A DNA stretch of 41,083 bases from the IMG/VR virus record IMGVR_UViG_3300021952_000010, positions 1-41,083 of that record, one strand, 5' to 3'. The notes under the pieces were generated by a model. The model did not search any database and was not told the origin of the DNA. It was given only the letters and a program-made list of their open reading frames with translations. The stretch comes from a virus. Below, piece by piece: positions 29,743 through 37,393 of this stretch. Each line of letters starts with the position of its first letter. Within the stretch, counting starts at the first letter, position 1. Made by a program: the position numbers and the translations under genes.

Positions 29743-30760
29743 CGGTTCGGCATACTCCCAGGGGTTGCCACCCCAATTCGGGCCGCTTAACATCAAACCG
29801 ACGGCAAAAGAAATCGAGTTGGGGCGGATGTTGTTTTATGATCCCCGCCTCTCTGCCAATGGCCAAATATCCTGCAGCACATGCCACAACCCACAAAATG
29901 GATGGGGTGATGGGCGTGAGTTGGCAGTGGGGATTGCCGATGGGTTGGGTGTGCCGCAGGTGGGACGCCGCCACACCCCTCATATCATAAATGGGTCTTA
30001 TAGTCCGTTAATGTTTTGGGATGGCCGGGTGGTGGATGAAATTGCCCAGGCGCTATTGCCTATGAGTAACCCTATTGAGATGGGTCAGCAGACTGCCCAG
30101 GAAATTTCGGTGAGGTTAAATTTCATCGCCGGATACAATCGAGCATTTGTGGATGCATTTAATGGTGTGGATGTGACTACCCAACGGGCGGTCACGCCAG
30201 AACGTATGGCCCGTGTCTTGGCGGCATTCCAGTCCACTGTAGTGTCTTATGACTCTCCGGCGGACAGGCGATTTGCGGGTGACAAGAACGCCCTCACACC
30301 AGCGGAAGAAGTTGGTTTTCAGATATTTGTCGGTAATGTGCCCGGGCGCACCGGCAATCGTGCGCAATGTCTAGAATGTCACGCCCCACCATTCTACACG
30401 TCCCGGCTTGTGGCTAATAATGGAATGGAGTTTGCCGGCAAATGGGTGATGAATGATCGTGGCAGGCAAGAGTTTTCTCGCCTTGCTGTGGACTTGCGTA
30501 AATTCAAAATTCCCACGCTGCGAGAATTACCTCGCACCGCACCCTATAATCATGCTGGTAATTTTGCCGACATTCACCGTGTTGTGGTGCATTACTCTAC
30601 GGGCGGTAAGCGGTATGATGGGAAAATAGATCCTAATATCGATCGCCGTATACAACCCCTAGATCTTACTGATTCACAAATGAAGTATCTGGAGTTATTC
30701 CTAGAACGGCCCATGATGGGACGCTACTATCCAAATATAGAAGAACCGAGGCTTCCATGA
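29699..30760 (+). CDS. Diheme cytochrome c peroxidase / MauG-like protein, secreted
   Basis: A 353-residue protein with two c-type heme sites: CSTCH at 59-63 and CLECH at 224-228. Other family positions are present: ELGRMLFYDPRLS near 39-51, PHIINGS near 94-100, MFWDGR near 105-110, and APYNHAG at 281-287 (compare PYFHDG). An N-terminal signal peptide (LALALVIVIFC, cleavage near SAYSQG) directs it to the periplasm, where such enzymes reduce hydrogen peroxide with electrons from small cytochromes or oxidise protein residues (MauG). ATG 29699 has AGAGGA upstream. It is coupled to the next gene by ATGA. A diheme peroxidase in a phage virion module is very unusual. Which activity it has cannot be told. 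Confidence 0.9.
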   Translation: MRTLALALVIVIFCSGSAYSQGLPPQFGPLNIKPTAKEIELGRMLFYDPRLSANGQISCSTCHNPQNGWGDGRELAVGIADGLGVPQVGRRHTPHIINGSYSPLMFWDGRVVDEIAQALLPMSNPIEMGQQTAQEISVRLNFIAGYNRAFVDAFNGVDVTTQRAVTPERMARVLAAFQSTVVSYDSPADRRFAGDKNALTPAEEVGFQIFVGNVPGRTGNRAQCLECHAPPFYTSRLVANNGMEFAGKWVMNDRGRQEFSRLAVDLRKFKIPTLRELPRTAPYNHAGNFADIHRVVVHYSTGGKRYDGKIDPNIDRRIQPLDLTDSQMKYLELFLERPMMGRYYPNIEEPRLP

Positions 30761-31632
30761 CCCGTGCGGCAAAAGCATCTACATCCACCACAACAATGAC
30801 AACTGTAAAAACCGGGGCAAAACACACAAGCGTTGCCGCATTCCTGGTAATTGTTTTTTCCTATCTATACAACTCGGGCCTTTTGCACAACATCACACGG
30901 CCACCATCCGCTTCGGCCATAACGGCAGATATCAAGGGTGGGCGTGTGCTGGCGCTCGGTGACACCGGTGTATACCGCGTGAAGGTTAATGGCGGCCTGG
31001 AGTATGGAAACCCTAAGTGGAGTGTCATTGCACCGCCTCAAGAAACCGGAGTGGAGGGTTCTATTAAGGCGGATAGCGATTTTAGGTATGCGGTGGCGGA
31101 GTTTACCCCTACGGTTGAGGGGGAGCACGTACTAACCGCCGCTATCCCCGGGCCGGGCATGACCGTAGCGGATGCGCAGTTTAGGATTAAGGTGGTGCCG
31201 GTAGAGTTCGATAACCACGACCCGGCACCCACACACAATGATCCGAATATGCCACCCCAGCCGGCACCCGTGCCATTGCCGGCCACGCCCACCGTGGCGG
31301 ATTATTTTAGGCAGGCTTTAGCGGACGTGCATTCGGATACCTATGCGGATGATGTGCGGGCGGTTGCAGGATATTTTCGTGCTACTAGCGGCCGGGCTGC
31401 AACCGGTTTACTTCAGCCACACGATGATGTTGTTGCTGAGATTATCAAAGCTGCCCAACTTGGCCTGGGAGAGGACCGATACCAGAACTGGGCCTTGTTT
31501 TTTTCTGAGGTGCAGGCTATAGTGAATGACTTACGAGATCAGGGCAAGATCACGGACGCTCCATCGGCAGCACCCATACTGGCCGAAATGGCGGAGATCC
31601 TTAGCCCAACGAAGAAGGTTCGACACCCCTAA
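30757..31632 (+). CDS. Membrane-anchored Ig-like protein (291 aa)
   Basis: ATG 30757 overlaps the peroxidase stop. Residues about 25-45 form a signal anchor (VAAFLVIVFSYLYNSGLL). Residues about 55-150 look like a beta-sandwich (GDTGVYRVKVNGG, EGEHVLTAAIPGPGM, IKVVPVEFD), probably an Ig/PKD-like fold. A Pro-rich hinge (about 160-178) leads to a helical C-terminal domain containing RDQGKIT. It would sit in the periplasm attached to the inner membrane. Translational coupling suggests a partner of the peroxidase. Confidence 0.65.
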   Translation: MTRAAKASTSTTTMTTVKTGAKHTSVAAFLVIVFSYLYNSGLLHNITRPPSASAITADIKGGRVLALGDTGVYRVKVNGGLEYGNPKWSVIAPPQETGVEGSIKADSDFRYAVAEFTPTVEGEHVLTAAIPGPGMTVADAQFRIKVVPVEFDNHDPAPTHNDPNMPPQPAPVPLPATPTVADYFRQALADVHSDTYADDVRAVAGYFRATSGRAATGLLQPHDDVVAEIIKAAQLGLGEDRYQNWALFFSEVQAIVNDLRDQGKITDAPSAAPILAEMAEILSPTKKVRHP

Positions 31633-31649
31633 TGTAAAAGGAGTTTCCC

Positions 31650-32183
31650 ATGAAGCGAGTGATTGTTTCGTTATGCTTGGCCCTTGTGGCCGTGACCATC
31701 CTTGGGGCATGCGCCTCGGAAGCGTGTGCCCAGCAGTGCAATGTGAATGCCAATGCCAACGCTCAATCCAGTGCGGCTGCATTGCAACAACAGGCCCTGT
31801 TGGCGAATTTGTTTAGCCAGAGCCTCAACAACACGCAGGCGGCCCGCAGTGCCACGGCCTCGGCCAATGCGGGTGCGGCGGTGCAACAGCAGGCTATTAA
31901 CCCGGCTACGTTGCAGGCGGCCCTACGTGCGTTAGCGGCGGCTCAACCTGTTCCGAGTGGTGCTGCGGCTACTGCATCTATCAACACCCCGCTACCCAAT
32001 CAGAGCCTTGCCGCGTTGCTTGGTGCGTTGAATACGCCCAATAACACGCTTGCGACTAGTGTGGGATGTAGTGGCGGGTCTTGCAGCCGCAGCCGAGCGG
32101 TGTCACGTGTGGGTGCCGTACTACGCCTGCCCGTGCGACCGGCGGTGCAGCGTAGCCGCGCGGTTAGCGTGGTCCGCACGTAG
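31650..32183 (+). CDS. Lipoprotein with Asn/Gln/Ala-rich region (177 aa)
   Basis: ATG 31650 follows AAAAGGAG. Signal peptide with lipobox LGAC (Cys21); mature part starts ASEACAQQC. The middle is low-complexity Asn/Gln/Ala/Ser (ANANAQSSAAALQQQ), and the end is Ser/Arg-rich with CSGGSC. I recall similar Cys/Arg-tailed secreted proteins from planctomycetes, without proof. Probably outer-membrane or periplasmic. Confidence 0.65.
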   Translation: MKRVIVSLCLALVAVTILGACASEACAQQCNVNANANAQSSAAALQQQALLANLFSQSLNNTQAARSATASANAGAAVQQQAINPATLQAALRALAAAQPVPSGAAATASINTPLPNQSLAALLGALNTPNNTLATSVGCSGGSCSRSRAVSRVGAVLRLPVRPAVQRSRAVSVVRT

Positions 32184-32240
32184 TAATCCAGGACGGAGCC
32201 TGGGCCTTTATGGCCTGGATGGGTACACGGAGGAACCTAT

Positions 32241-32287
32241 AAGGCGGTGTGTTGGCTAATCACCGACACACCGCCTTTGCTTTTCTA
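32241..32287 (+). terminator. Intrinsic terminator after the lipoprotein gene
   Basis: AAGGCGGTGTGT (32,241-32,252) pairs with ACACACCGCCTT (32,266-32,277), a 12-bp stem with a 13-base loop, followed by TGCTTTTC. It ends the accessory block transcript or attenuates readthrough into the holin-like gene and the capsid genes. Confidence 0.7.
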
Positions 32288-32303
32288 TGGAAGGGATGGG
32301 GTT

Positions 32304-32570
32304 ATGGAAGGGATGGAGCAGATGTCGGAGATTGCCAAACTAATCACCCAAATTGGCCTGGTGGGGGCGATTACGGTGGTGACGGTGTATTTTGGTAGCC
32401 GGCAACTCAATAAATTCTATGATGCGACGGCGGAGAGGGAGACCCGCATGGCAGCTCGCATAGAAAAACTTGAGGATGATTACAAGGACAAGCTTGTGGG
32501 TATTATCCAAGCCAATACGGCCGCCATGCAGGCAATGGCCACGTCTTTGGATCGGCACCGCACTGGCTAG
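32304..32570 (+). CDS. Holin-like membrane protein with coiled-coil (88 aa)
   Basis: One N-terminal membrane span (IGLVGAITVVTVYFG), then a charged coiled coil (YDATAERETRMAARIEKLEDDYKDKL), the layout of BhlA/hemolysin XhlA-type holin-like proteins. The start is uncertain: ATG 32304 (AAGGG upstream), 32313 or 32322 are in frame; a short direct repeat ATGGAAGGGATGG precedes. The only lysis-type candidate beside the peptidase-like gene. Confidence 0.6.
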   Translation: MEGMEQMSEIAKLITQIGLVGAITVVTVYFGSRQLNKFYDATAERETRMAARIEKLEDDYKDKLVGIIQANTAAMQAMATSLDRHRTG

Positions 32571-32632
32571 TCCTGTTGCATGCCGGGGGCCCCTTCGGTA
32601 TATTGCTCTGAGCCATTAGTAAGGAATTCACT

Positions 32633-34258
32633 ATGCTAGTTCGAGTCATTGCCAATACCGTTGGCCCCGTGCGGACCGAAAAGCTCGAGGGCCGCGACCA
32701 TTGGGTTGCTCCAATGGTGATGCTTGTGGAGGGTGTGGTTTGCGGCAGCAACGGCCCGCTCTACTACCCCCGCAATGAACTCAATGCAAAACCATCCGCC
32801 TGGAATCACATGCCCATTGTGGTTTACCACCCGGAATATGACGGGCAACCAATTTCGGCGCGCAGCCCAGACATTCTTAATAAGATGAAGATTGGCGTTG
32901 TGTTAAATGCTGGTTGTAAGGTAGAAATTATCAATGGGATGGAATTGGCTAAGTTGACGGCAGAGGCATGGATCGATAAGGAGCGTGCAGGTAAAATCGA
33001 CCAGCGGGTGGTTAATGCCATCACTACGAATAATGCAATGGAAGTTTCTACCGGACTCTCCGCTCAATTTGGCCTAGGTGGCACTTGGAATGAGCGGCAA
33101 TACATCGCTACGGTTCAGAATATGGAACCGGACCACCTTGCTATCCTTCCGGACCAGGTAGGTGCGTGCAGCCTGGCCGATGGTGCTGGGTTGTTGGTCA
33201 ATCAGGAAGAGATTAAACGGAGCTTTGTGTATAATAGTGGGTGGACGCAGGCGAAACGGGATGCTACCCCATTAGCGGACTTTGGTGATCCAGATAAGCG
33301 GGCATACCCGGTTGAAACGCAGAAGGACCTTGAGGATGCCGCTCGCCTCATCGGCCATAGTGATCGGCCGGAATATGTGAAGAAGAGACTCATTGCTATT
33401 GCCAAACGGAAGAATCTTGCGTTACCGGCTAGCTGGGTCCAAAATGAACAGAGTTATAGTGCCCGTAGTGGGGCTGTACGGACGGCGGTTTATGATCAGT
33501 TTAATGGGGATGTGTACCTTGAGGATGTATATGAAGATTTCGCAATCATAGAAAAAGATGGGGGACTTTGGAAAGTCCCCTATACAATCGATGCGGGGGT
33601 TGCTACATTAGGCACCCAGCTCGATAGTGTTCTATTAGTATCAGAATACCGGACGGCCGACGGAACCTTTGTTGGGAACGCATCGACCGCCACGAAAAAT
33701 CGCAAGGAGGATAAACTCGTGGACAAGAAGAAAGTTATCGATGCCCTGATTGCCAATACGGCCAGTGGGTGGGTTGAGGCGGACCGTGAGTTGCTCATGG
33801 CCATGACCGAGCCTGCCCTGGAAAAGATCACGGCCAACGCCAAATCCGCCGCGCCGCCCAAGAAAGAAGAAGAACAGAAGCCGCCGGTCACTCCCCCGGT
33901 GACAAACGAAAAGAAGGGCTTCGACGATCTTCTCAAGGAAGCAGACCCCACCACGCGGGCCTCCATCGAGAATATGCGGCGGCTTTACGACCAACGCAAA
34001 ACTGCCCTGGTTGCGGCCATCATCGCAAACAAGGCCAACACGTTCACGGCTGATCAGTTGAACGCGAAGGATGTGGCAGAGTTGGAAGCCATTAACAACC
34101 TCGCCACCCCCACACAGGCCCCCACACAGGCCCCGGTTGGTGGACCGTTGTACATGGGCAGCTTTGGTGCCCCGCCCACCGTGGCTAACACCCAGGGCGT
34201 GGACGAGAAGCAGGATGCCCTGGTGGCTCCGGCCTGGGACGCCAAGATCAGCGGCTAG
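32633..34258 (+). CDS. Prohead protease / scaffold fusion (541 aa)
   Basis: Residues 1-190 resemble the DUF2213-type prohead protease (WVAPMVMLVEGVVCGSNG; NHMPIVVYHPEYDG; NAMEVSTGLSA). Residues about 220-270 carry a DUF6582-like segment (DPDKRAYPVETQKDLEDAARLIG). From about residue 362 the protein becomes a charged helical scaffold with a Pro-rich stretch and ends near a Pro/Gly tail. A protease fused to its scaffold is common. ATG 32633 has AAGGA seven bases before. An internal start is listed separately. Confidence 0.8.
   Translation: MLVRVIANTVGPVRTEKLEGRDHWVAPMVMLVEGVVCGSNGPLYYPRNELNAKPSAWNHMPIVVYHPEYDGQPISARSPDILNKMKIGVVLNAGCKVEIINGMELAKLTAEAWIDKERAGKIDQRVVNAITTNNAMEVSTGLSAQFGLGGTWNERQYIATVQNMEPDHLAILPDQVGACSLADGAGLLVNQEEIKRSFVYNSGWTQAKRDATPLADFGDPDKRAYPVETQKDLEDAARLIGHSDRPEYVKKRLIAIAKRKNLALPASWVQNEQSYSARSGAVRTAVYDQFNGDVYLEDVYEDFAIIEKDGGLWKVPYTIDAGVATLGTQLDSVLLVSEYRTADGTFVGNASTATKNRKEDKLVDKKKVIDALIANTASGWVEADRELLMAMTEPALEKITANAKSAAPPKKEEEQKPPVTPPVTNEKKGFDDLLKEADPTTRASIENMRRLYDQRKTALVAAIIANKANTFTADQLNAKDVAELEAINNLATPTQAPTQAPVGGPLYMGSFGAPPTVANTQGVDEKQDALVAPAWDAKISG
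33719..34258 (+). CDS. Scaffold protein from an internal start (179 aa, nested)
   Basis: GTG 33719 is in frame with the protease gene (codon 363) and has a near-perfect AAGGAGG (33,704-33,710) eight bases upstream. Codon usage also changes here from mixed to strongly C-/G-ending, like the neighbouring capsid genes. This matches the lambda C/Nu3 arrangement, where the scaffold is made in excess from an internal start. The fold is helical with a Pro/Glu/Lys-rich middle. The exact start is inferred. Confidence 0.7.
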   Translation: MDKKKVIDALIANTASGWVEADRELLMAMTEPALEKITANAKSAAPPKKEEEQKPPVTPPVTNEKKGFDDLLKEADPTTRASIENMRRLYDQRKTALVAAIIANKANTFTADQLNAKDVAELEAINNLATPTQAPTQAPVGGPLYMGSFGAPPTVANTQGVDEKQDALVAPAWDAKISG

Positions 34259-34316
34259 TTGCCGTTGTTGGGGTTTTTGACACAAACAACATCATTATGA
34301 AATAAGGAACCTGACC

Positions 34317-35255
34317 ATGAGTTTGCAGCGGATTGCCCTGCGATGTGTTGGCCGGCAAGAAGAGGGTCTTGCCGGCGCGGCCGGCATCAAGCCGGGCCAT
34401 TTGGTTGAATTGGCCGGCACGGCTTCGGCCATCGGCACACCCTACTACCGGGCCCACAGTACCTACGGCGGCTCGGCCGAGAAGTTTTTTGTGGAAGAAG
34501 ATTCGTTGCAGGGTGGAACCATCCTCGACGCGTATGCGAGCGGTGCCCCAATGAAGTTGCGGCAAGCCATGCCGGGCGATTGGGTGTTGGGGCGTTTGCC
34601 GGCCTCGGCTTCGGCCGTTGTGTTGGGCGACAAGCTCATCTCCAATGGTACCGGAACGTTGGTGTTGCCAACCTCTGCCGGAACCCACACGCTTTACGCC
34701 AATACGGCCGCCTCCGCCGCCGTGAGCAACACGACCACGGAAACGGCCTTTGACAAATCGTATACCATCCCGGCCAACCTGCTGGTTGCCGGTGATGTGC
34801 TCACGATCAAGGGTCAGGTGATTGCCACCGCAACCAACAGCACCGACACACTCAACATCAAACTGAAGTTGGGCTCGACGGTGTTGGTTGCCTCCGCCGC
34901 TGTGGACGTTGCAAACAACGACGTGGTGTTTTTCGAGATCACCGTGCTGGTGCGGACTGCAGGTGCCTCGGGTACCTATGTTGCCGCCGGCCATTGTTCG
35001 ACCGTGGGTGCCGCCGGTACGGTGACCCAACGCGCCGCGTTTGTTGCCAGTACCGCCATTGACACCACCGCCACCAATGCCATCACCGTGACGGCGACGT
35101 GGTCGGCCGCCAGCAGCGGCGATAGTGTGCGGCTAGACGTGTTGGATGTTGAACGCTCGGCCGTTAGCCCCCGCTCGTTGCTGTGCGTGGCACAGGAATC
35201 GGTGGACAACAGTGCCGGCACGGACGAGGCTATGATCAAGGTGCGGGTGTTGTAA
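34317..35255 (+). CDS. Head decoration protein with inserted beta domain (312 aa)
   Basis: ATG 34317 with AAGGAA eight bases upstream. The ends (ALRCVGRQEEGLAGAAGIKPGHLVEL, GSAEKFFVEEDSLQG and the final SLLCVAQESVDNS) look like a DUF2190-type capsid cement protein; the central 115-285 region is a Thr/Ala/Val-rich beta sandwich (LTIKGQVIATATNSTDTLNI), perhaps a protruding jelly-roll. Very C-rich codons indicate high expression. Placed between scaffold and major capsid genes, as for decoration proteins. Confidence 0.75.
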   Translation: MSLQRIALRCVGRQEEGLAGAAGIKPGHLVELAGTASAIGTPYYRAHSTYGGSAEKFFVEEDSLQGGTILDAYASGAPMKLRQAMPGDWVLGRLPASASAVVLGDKLISNGTGTLVLPTSAGTHTLYANTAASAAVSNTTTETAFDKSYTIPANLLVAGDVLTIKGQVIATATNSTDTLNIKLKLGSTVLVASAAVDVANNDVVFFEITVLVRTAGASGTYVAAGHCSTVGAAGTVTQRAAFVASTAIDTTATNAITVTATWSAASSGDSVRLDVLDVERSAVSPRSLLCVAQESVDNSAGTDEAMIKVRVL

Positions 35256-35279
35256 CACCCGCACGGGGCAGTATTTTTC
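35241..35279 (+). terminator. Hairpin with U-tract after the decoration gene
   Basis: GTGCGGGTGT (35,241-35,250) and ACACCCGCAC (35,255-35,264) pair over 10 bp with a 4-base loop that contains the decoration stop codon. TATTTTT follows at 35,272-35,278. It may attenuate or process the transcript between decoration and capsid genes. Confidence 0.6.
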
Positions 35280-35335
35280 CTTTACTGAAACTCACACGGC
35301 GTGGACGCCAAAACCTGACTTAGGAGAGTACACGG

Positions 35336-36427
35336 ATGTTGAACTTCATTATGAATGGCCAGGGCCACGGTGACCTTGGCGTCGCGCTTGCCGCTCAAAA
35401 CATGGACCCAAACCTGATGCGGCCGTATCTGGCCAACACCAACATGGGCCAACAGAACGTTGGTTACGTGACGGTGAACACCCGAGGGCCGGACGGCAAG
35501 ATGACGCCGAAGGCTCGCCCCGTGGTGGTCAACGCCAACTCCACGCTCCGTAAGGAGGAATGGGAGTACCTTGACCGCACCGTGATGCTGGCTAGCCGCC
35601 AACGGCTGAAGGCATGGGCGGACCTGCGTGCTGCCAACAGCTTTGCCATGCCCAACGGGATGGGCCACACGGTGCTCCAGACCCAGGCCATGAGCGACCC
35701 GGGCGAAGCTTCGATCTCGATGGAAGCCAACCCACAAAGCAGCAACGACCGCCCGTTGTTTGATTTGACCAACCTGCCGCTCCCCATTATCCATAGTGAG
35801 TTCACCGTGGGTATGCGTGAGTTGGCAACCTCCCGCAATTTTGGGCAGGGGTTGGACTTCTCGATGGCCGAGGCTTGCAGCCGCCGTGTTGCGGAATCGG
35901 TTGAGCGGCTCACGATTGGCTCGTTGGGCAGTTACACGTTTGGTGGTGGTAGCGTGTACGGGTACACCAATTACCCATACCGCATCACTGCCACCATCAC
36001 CAGCCCGACTGCCGTGGGTTGGGTGCCGGCAACGCTGATCAACGAAGTTTTGGCTATGCGTAAGGCTAGCCAGGACGCCAAGCACTACGGCCCCTGGGTG
36101 ATCTACAATGGTCTCGCCTGGGATCAATACTTGGATGTTGACTACTCGGCCGCGAAGGGCGACAACACTCTCCGTGATCGTTTGAAGAAGATCAACGGGG
36201 TTAGTGATGTTCGTACCCTTGACTTCTTGAGTGGCTACGACCTCATCATGGTGCAAATGACGAGCGACGTGTGCCGTGCGGTGGTGGGTGCCGATCTCAC
36301 AACCATCCAATGGGAGTCGCGTGGCGGCCTTAACATGCACTTCCTTGTGATGTGCATTTGCGTGAGCCAAATGCGCAAGGACTTCTACGGCAACACGGGC
36401 CTCGTACACGCCACCGTTGCCCCGTAG
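35336..36427 (+). CDS. Major capsid protein, HK97/encapsulin-like
   Basis: A 363-residue HK97-fold protein close to phage capsid proteins of the encapsulin-like type: LRKEEWEYLDRTVMLASRQRL, LPLPIIHSEFTVGMREL, FSMAEACSRRVAESVE and a P-domain with WVIYNGLAWDQYLDVDYS. ATG 35336 follows TTAGGAGAG. Strong C-ending codons fit the most expressed virion protein. No protease delta domain is obvious at its N-terminus; scaffold is provided by the neighbouring gene. Confidence 0.88.
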   Translation: MLNFIMNGQGHGDLGVALAAQNMDPNLMRPYLANTNMGQQNVGYVTVNTRGPDGKMTPKARPVVVNANSTLRKEEWEYLDRTVMLASRQRLKAWADLRAANSFAMPNGMGHTVLQTQAMSDPGEASISMEANPQSSNDRPLFDLTNLPLPIIHSEFTVGMRELATSRNFGQGLDFSMAEACSRRVAESVERLTIGSLGSYTFGGGSVYGYTNYPYRITATITSPTAVGWVPATLINEVLAMRKASQDAKHYGPWVIYNGLAWDQYLDVDYSAAKGDNTLRDRLKKINGVSDVRTLDFLSGYDLIMVQMTSDVCRAVVGADLTTIQWESRGGLNMHFLVMCICVSQMRKDFYGNTGLVHATVAP

Positions 36428-36457
36428 GCGGCCTTTGTGGTTGCCGTGTGTGTTTTT

Positions 36458-36498
36458 GCCTAGGCGGGTGCCGCGTTAAACCTCGGGCCCGCCTAGGC
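36458..36498. terminator. GC-rich hairpin after the major capsid gene
   Basis: GCCTAGGCGGG (36,458-36,468) pairs with CCCGCCTAGGC (36,488-36,498), an 11-bp perfect stem with a 19-base loop. TTTTT lies on the left side and only GGTTTATC on the right, so as a plus-strand terminator it is weak; it may lower expression of the downstream genes relative to capsid. Confidence 0.55.
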
Positions 36499-36538
36499 GG
36501 TTTATCAACCCCCTAGTTGTTTTGCAAGGACGTGAATC

Positions 36539-36967
36539 ATGGCTAAGTTTCGCTTCAAGGTTCTGGAAGGCCTTCATTACGAAGGCACCCGGTGCTACGC
36601 AAAGGGCGATGTCATCGACACGGATAAAGACCTCTCGGTCTTTGTCAATAAGTTTGAGCGTATTTATGCTCAGGTGCCCGTGGCCCCGGTTCAGGAAGCC
36701 GCCCCAGTGGCTCCCGTGTCGGTAGCCGTTGCTGCCGAAGATCCGGAAGAAGGTGACGCCATCCCGGCAGGCCGAGAGTTTGGTGAGGATGTGACCAGCA
36801 CATTCACCAAAGCGGCGAGTGCCGGCGTGTTGGTATTTCGCGGCAAGGACCGTAAATGTACGGTCGTGAGTGAGGTGGAGCCGACACTGGCCCTCAATGA
36901 TACCCCGCTCACGAAGGTCCAGACCTCCGAGTTCATTGACAAGTTGATTGAGCAACGCGGCAACTAA
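36539..36967 (+). CDS. Hypothetical structural protein (142 aa)
   Basis: ATG 36539 with AAGGA upstream. The first 45 residues (FRFKVLEGLHYEGTRCYAKGDVIDTDKDLSVF) look like a small beta domain often found in head-completion proteins. A Pro/Ala/Val linker (50-75) precedes a C-terminal mixed domain (GVLVFRGKDRKCTVV). Between capsid and connector genes, so virion-associated. Confidence 0.65.
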   Translation: MAKFRFKVLEGLHYEGTRCYAKGDVIDTDKDLSVFVNKFERIYAQVPVAPVQEAAPVAPVSVAVAAEDPEEGDAIPAGREFGEDVTSTFTKAASAGVLVFRGKDRKCTVVSEVEPTLALNDTPLTKVQTSEFIDKLIEQRGN

Positions 36968-36979
36968 GGACGGTGGGTA

Positions 36980-37393
36980 ATGCCCCGCACCACGGCCACG
37001 GCTGTAGCGAAGTTGATTGAATGGGACCAAACACTGGTGCCCAGCCTAGACCCATTCATCGAGACCGCCAACTCCGTTACAACCCAGGCCTGTGGGGCGG
37101 CGGGGTATGATGCCCCAACACTGGAACTCATTGAGCGGTGGCTATCAGCCCATTTTTATAGCACCCTAGACATGAAGGCCGCGTTTGAGCACGCCAGTGG
37201 ACAGCAGGGCGGTGTTTCAACATCGTACCAGTATAAGGTAGATATTGGGTTGAATGCCACGGTGTATGGGCAACAGGCTATGCGCATTGATACCAAGGGC
37301 AAGTTAGCCCAAATTGAGCGGACGCAGAAGACAGGGGGTGTTCGCAAGCCGAGTGTATTGTGGTTAGGGGTGCCTCGCCCGGGAGGGTGTTAA
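36980..37393 (+). CDS. Head-tail connector protein, DUF4054-like
   Basis: A 137-residue protein. LDPFIETANSVTTQACG, LELIERWLSAHFYSTLD and YQYKVDIGLNATVYGQQAMRIDTKGKLAQIE match the pattern of DUF4054-type adaptors (helical bundle, then YGQQA-x-x-xDTxGxL). Such proteins dock on the portal. ATG 36980. The end ...WLGVPRPGGC abuts the next gene with no gap. Confidence 0.8.
   Translation: MPRTTATAVAKLIEWDQTLVPSLDPFIETANSVTTQACGAAGYDAPTLELIERWLSAHFYSTLDMKAAFEHASGQQGGVSTSYQYKVDIGLNATVYGQQAMRIDTKGKLAQIERTQKTGGVRKPSVLWLGVPRPGGC

Noticed and set aside
34248-35030. 260-codon minus-strand frame across the decoration gene
   Set aside because: Same kind of shadow: Gly/His/Arg-rich translation opposite a well-supported gene.
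35282-36409. 375-codon minus-strand frame across the major capsid gene
   Set aside because: Antisense shadow of a highly C-biased gene; His/Val/Arg-rich translation without ribosome site or fold, while the plus-strand capsid gene is clear.
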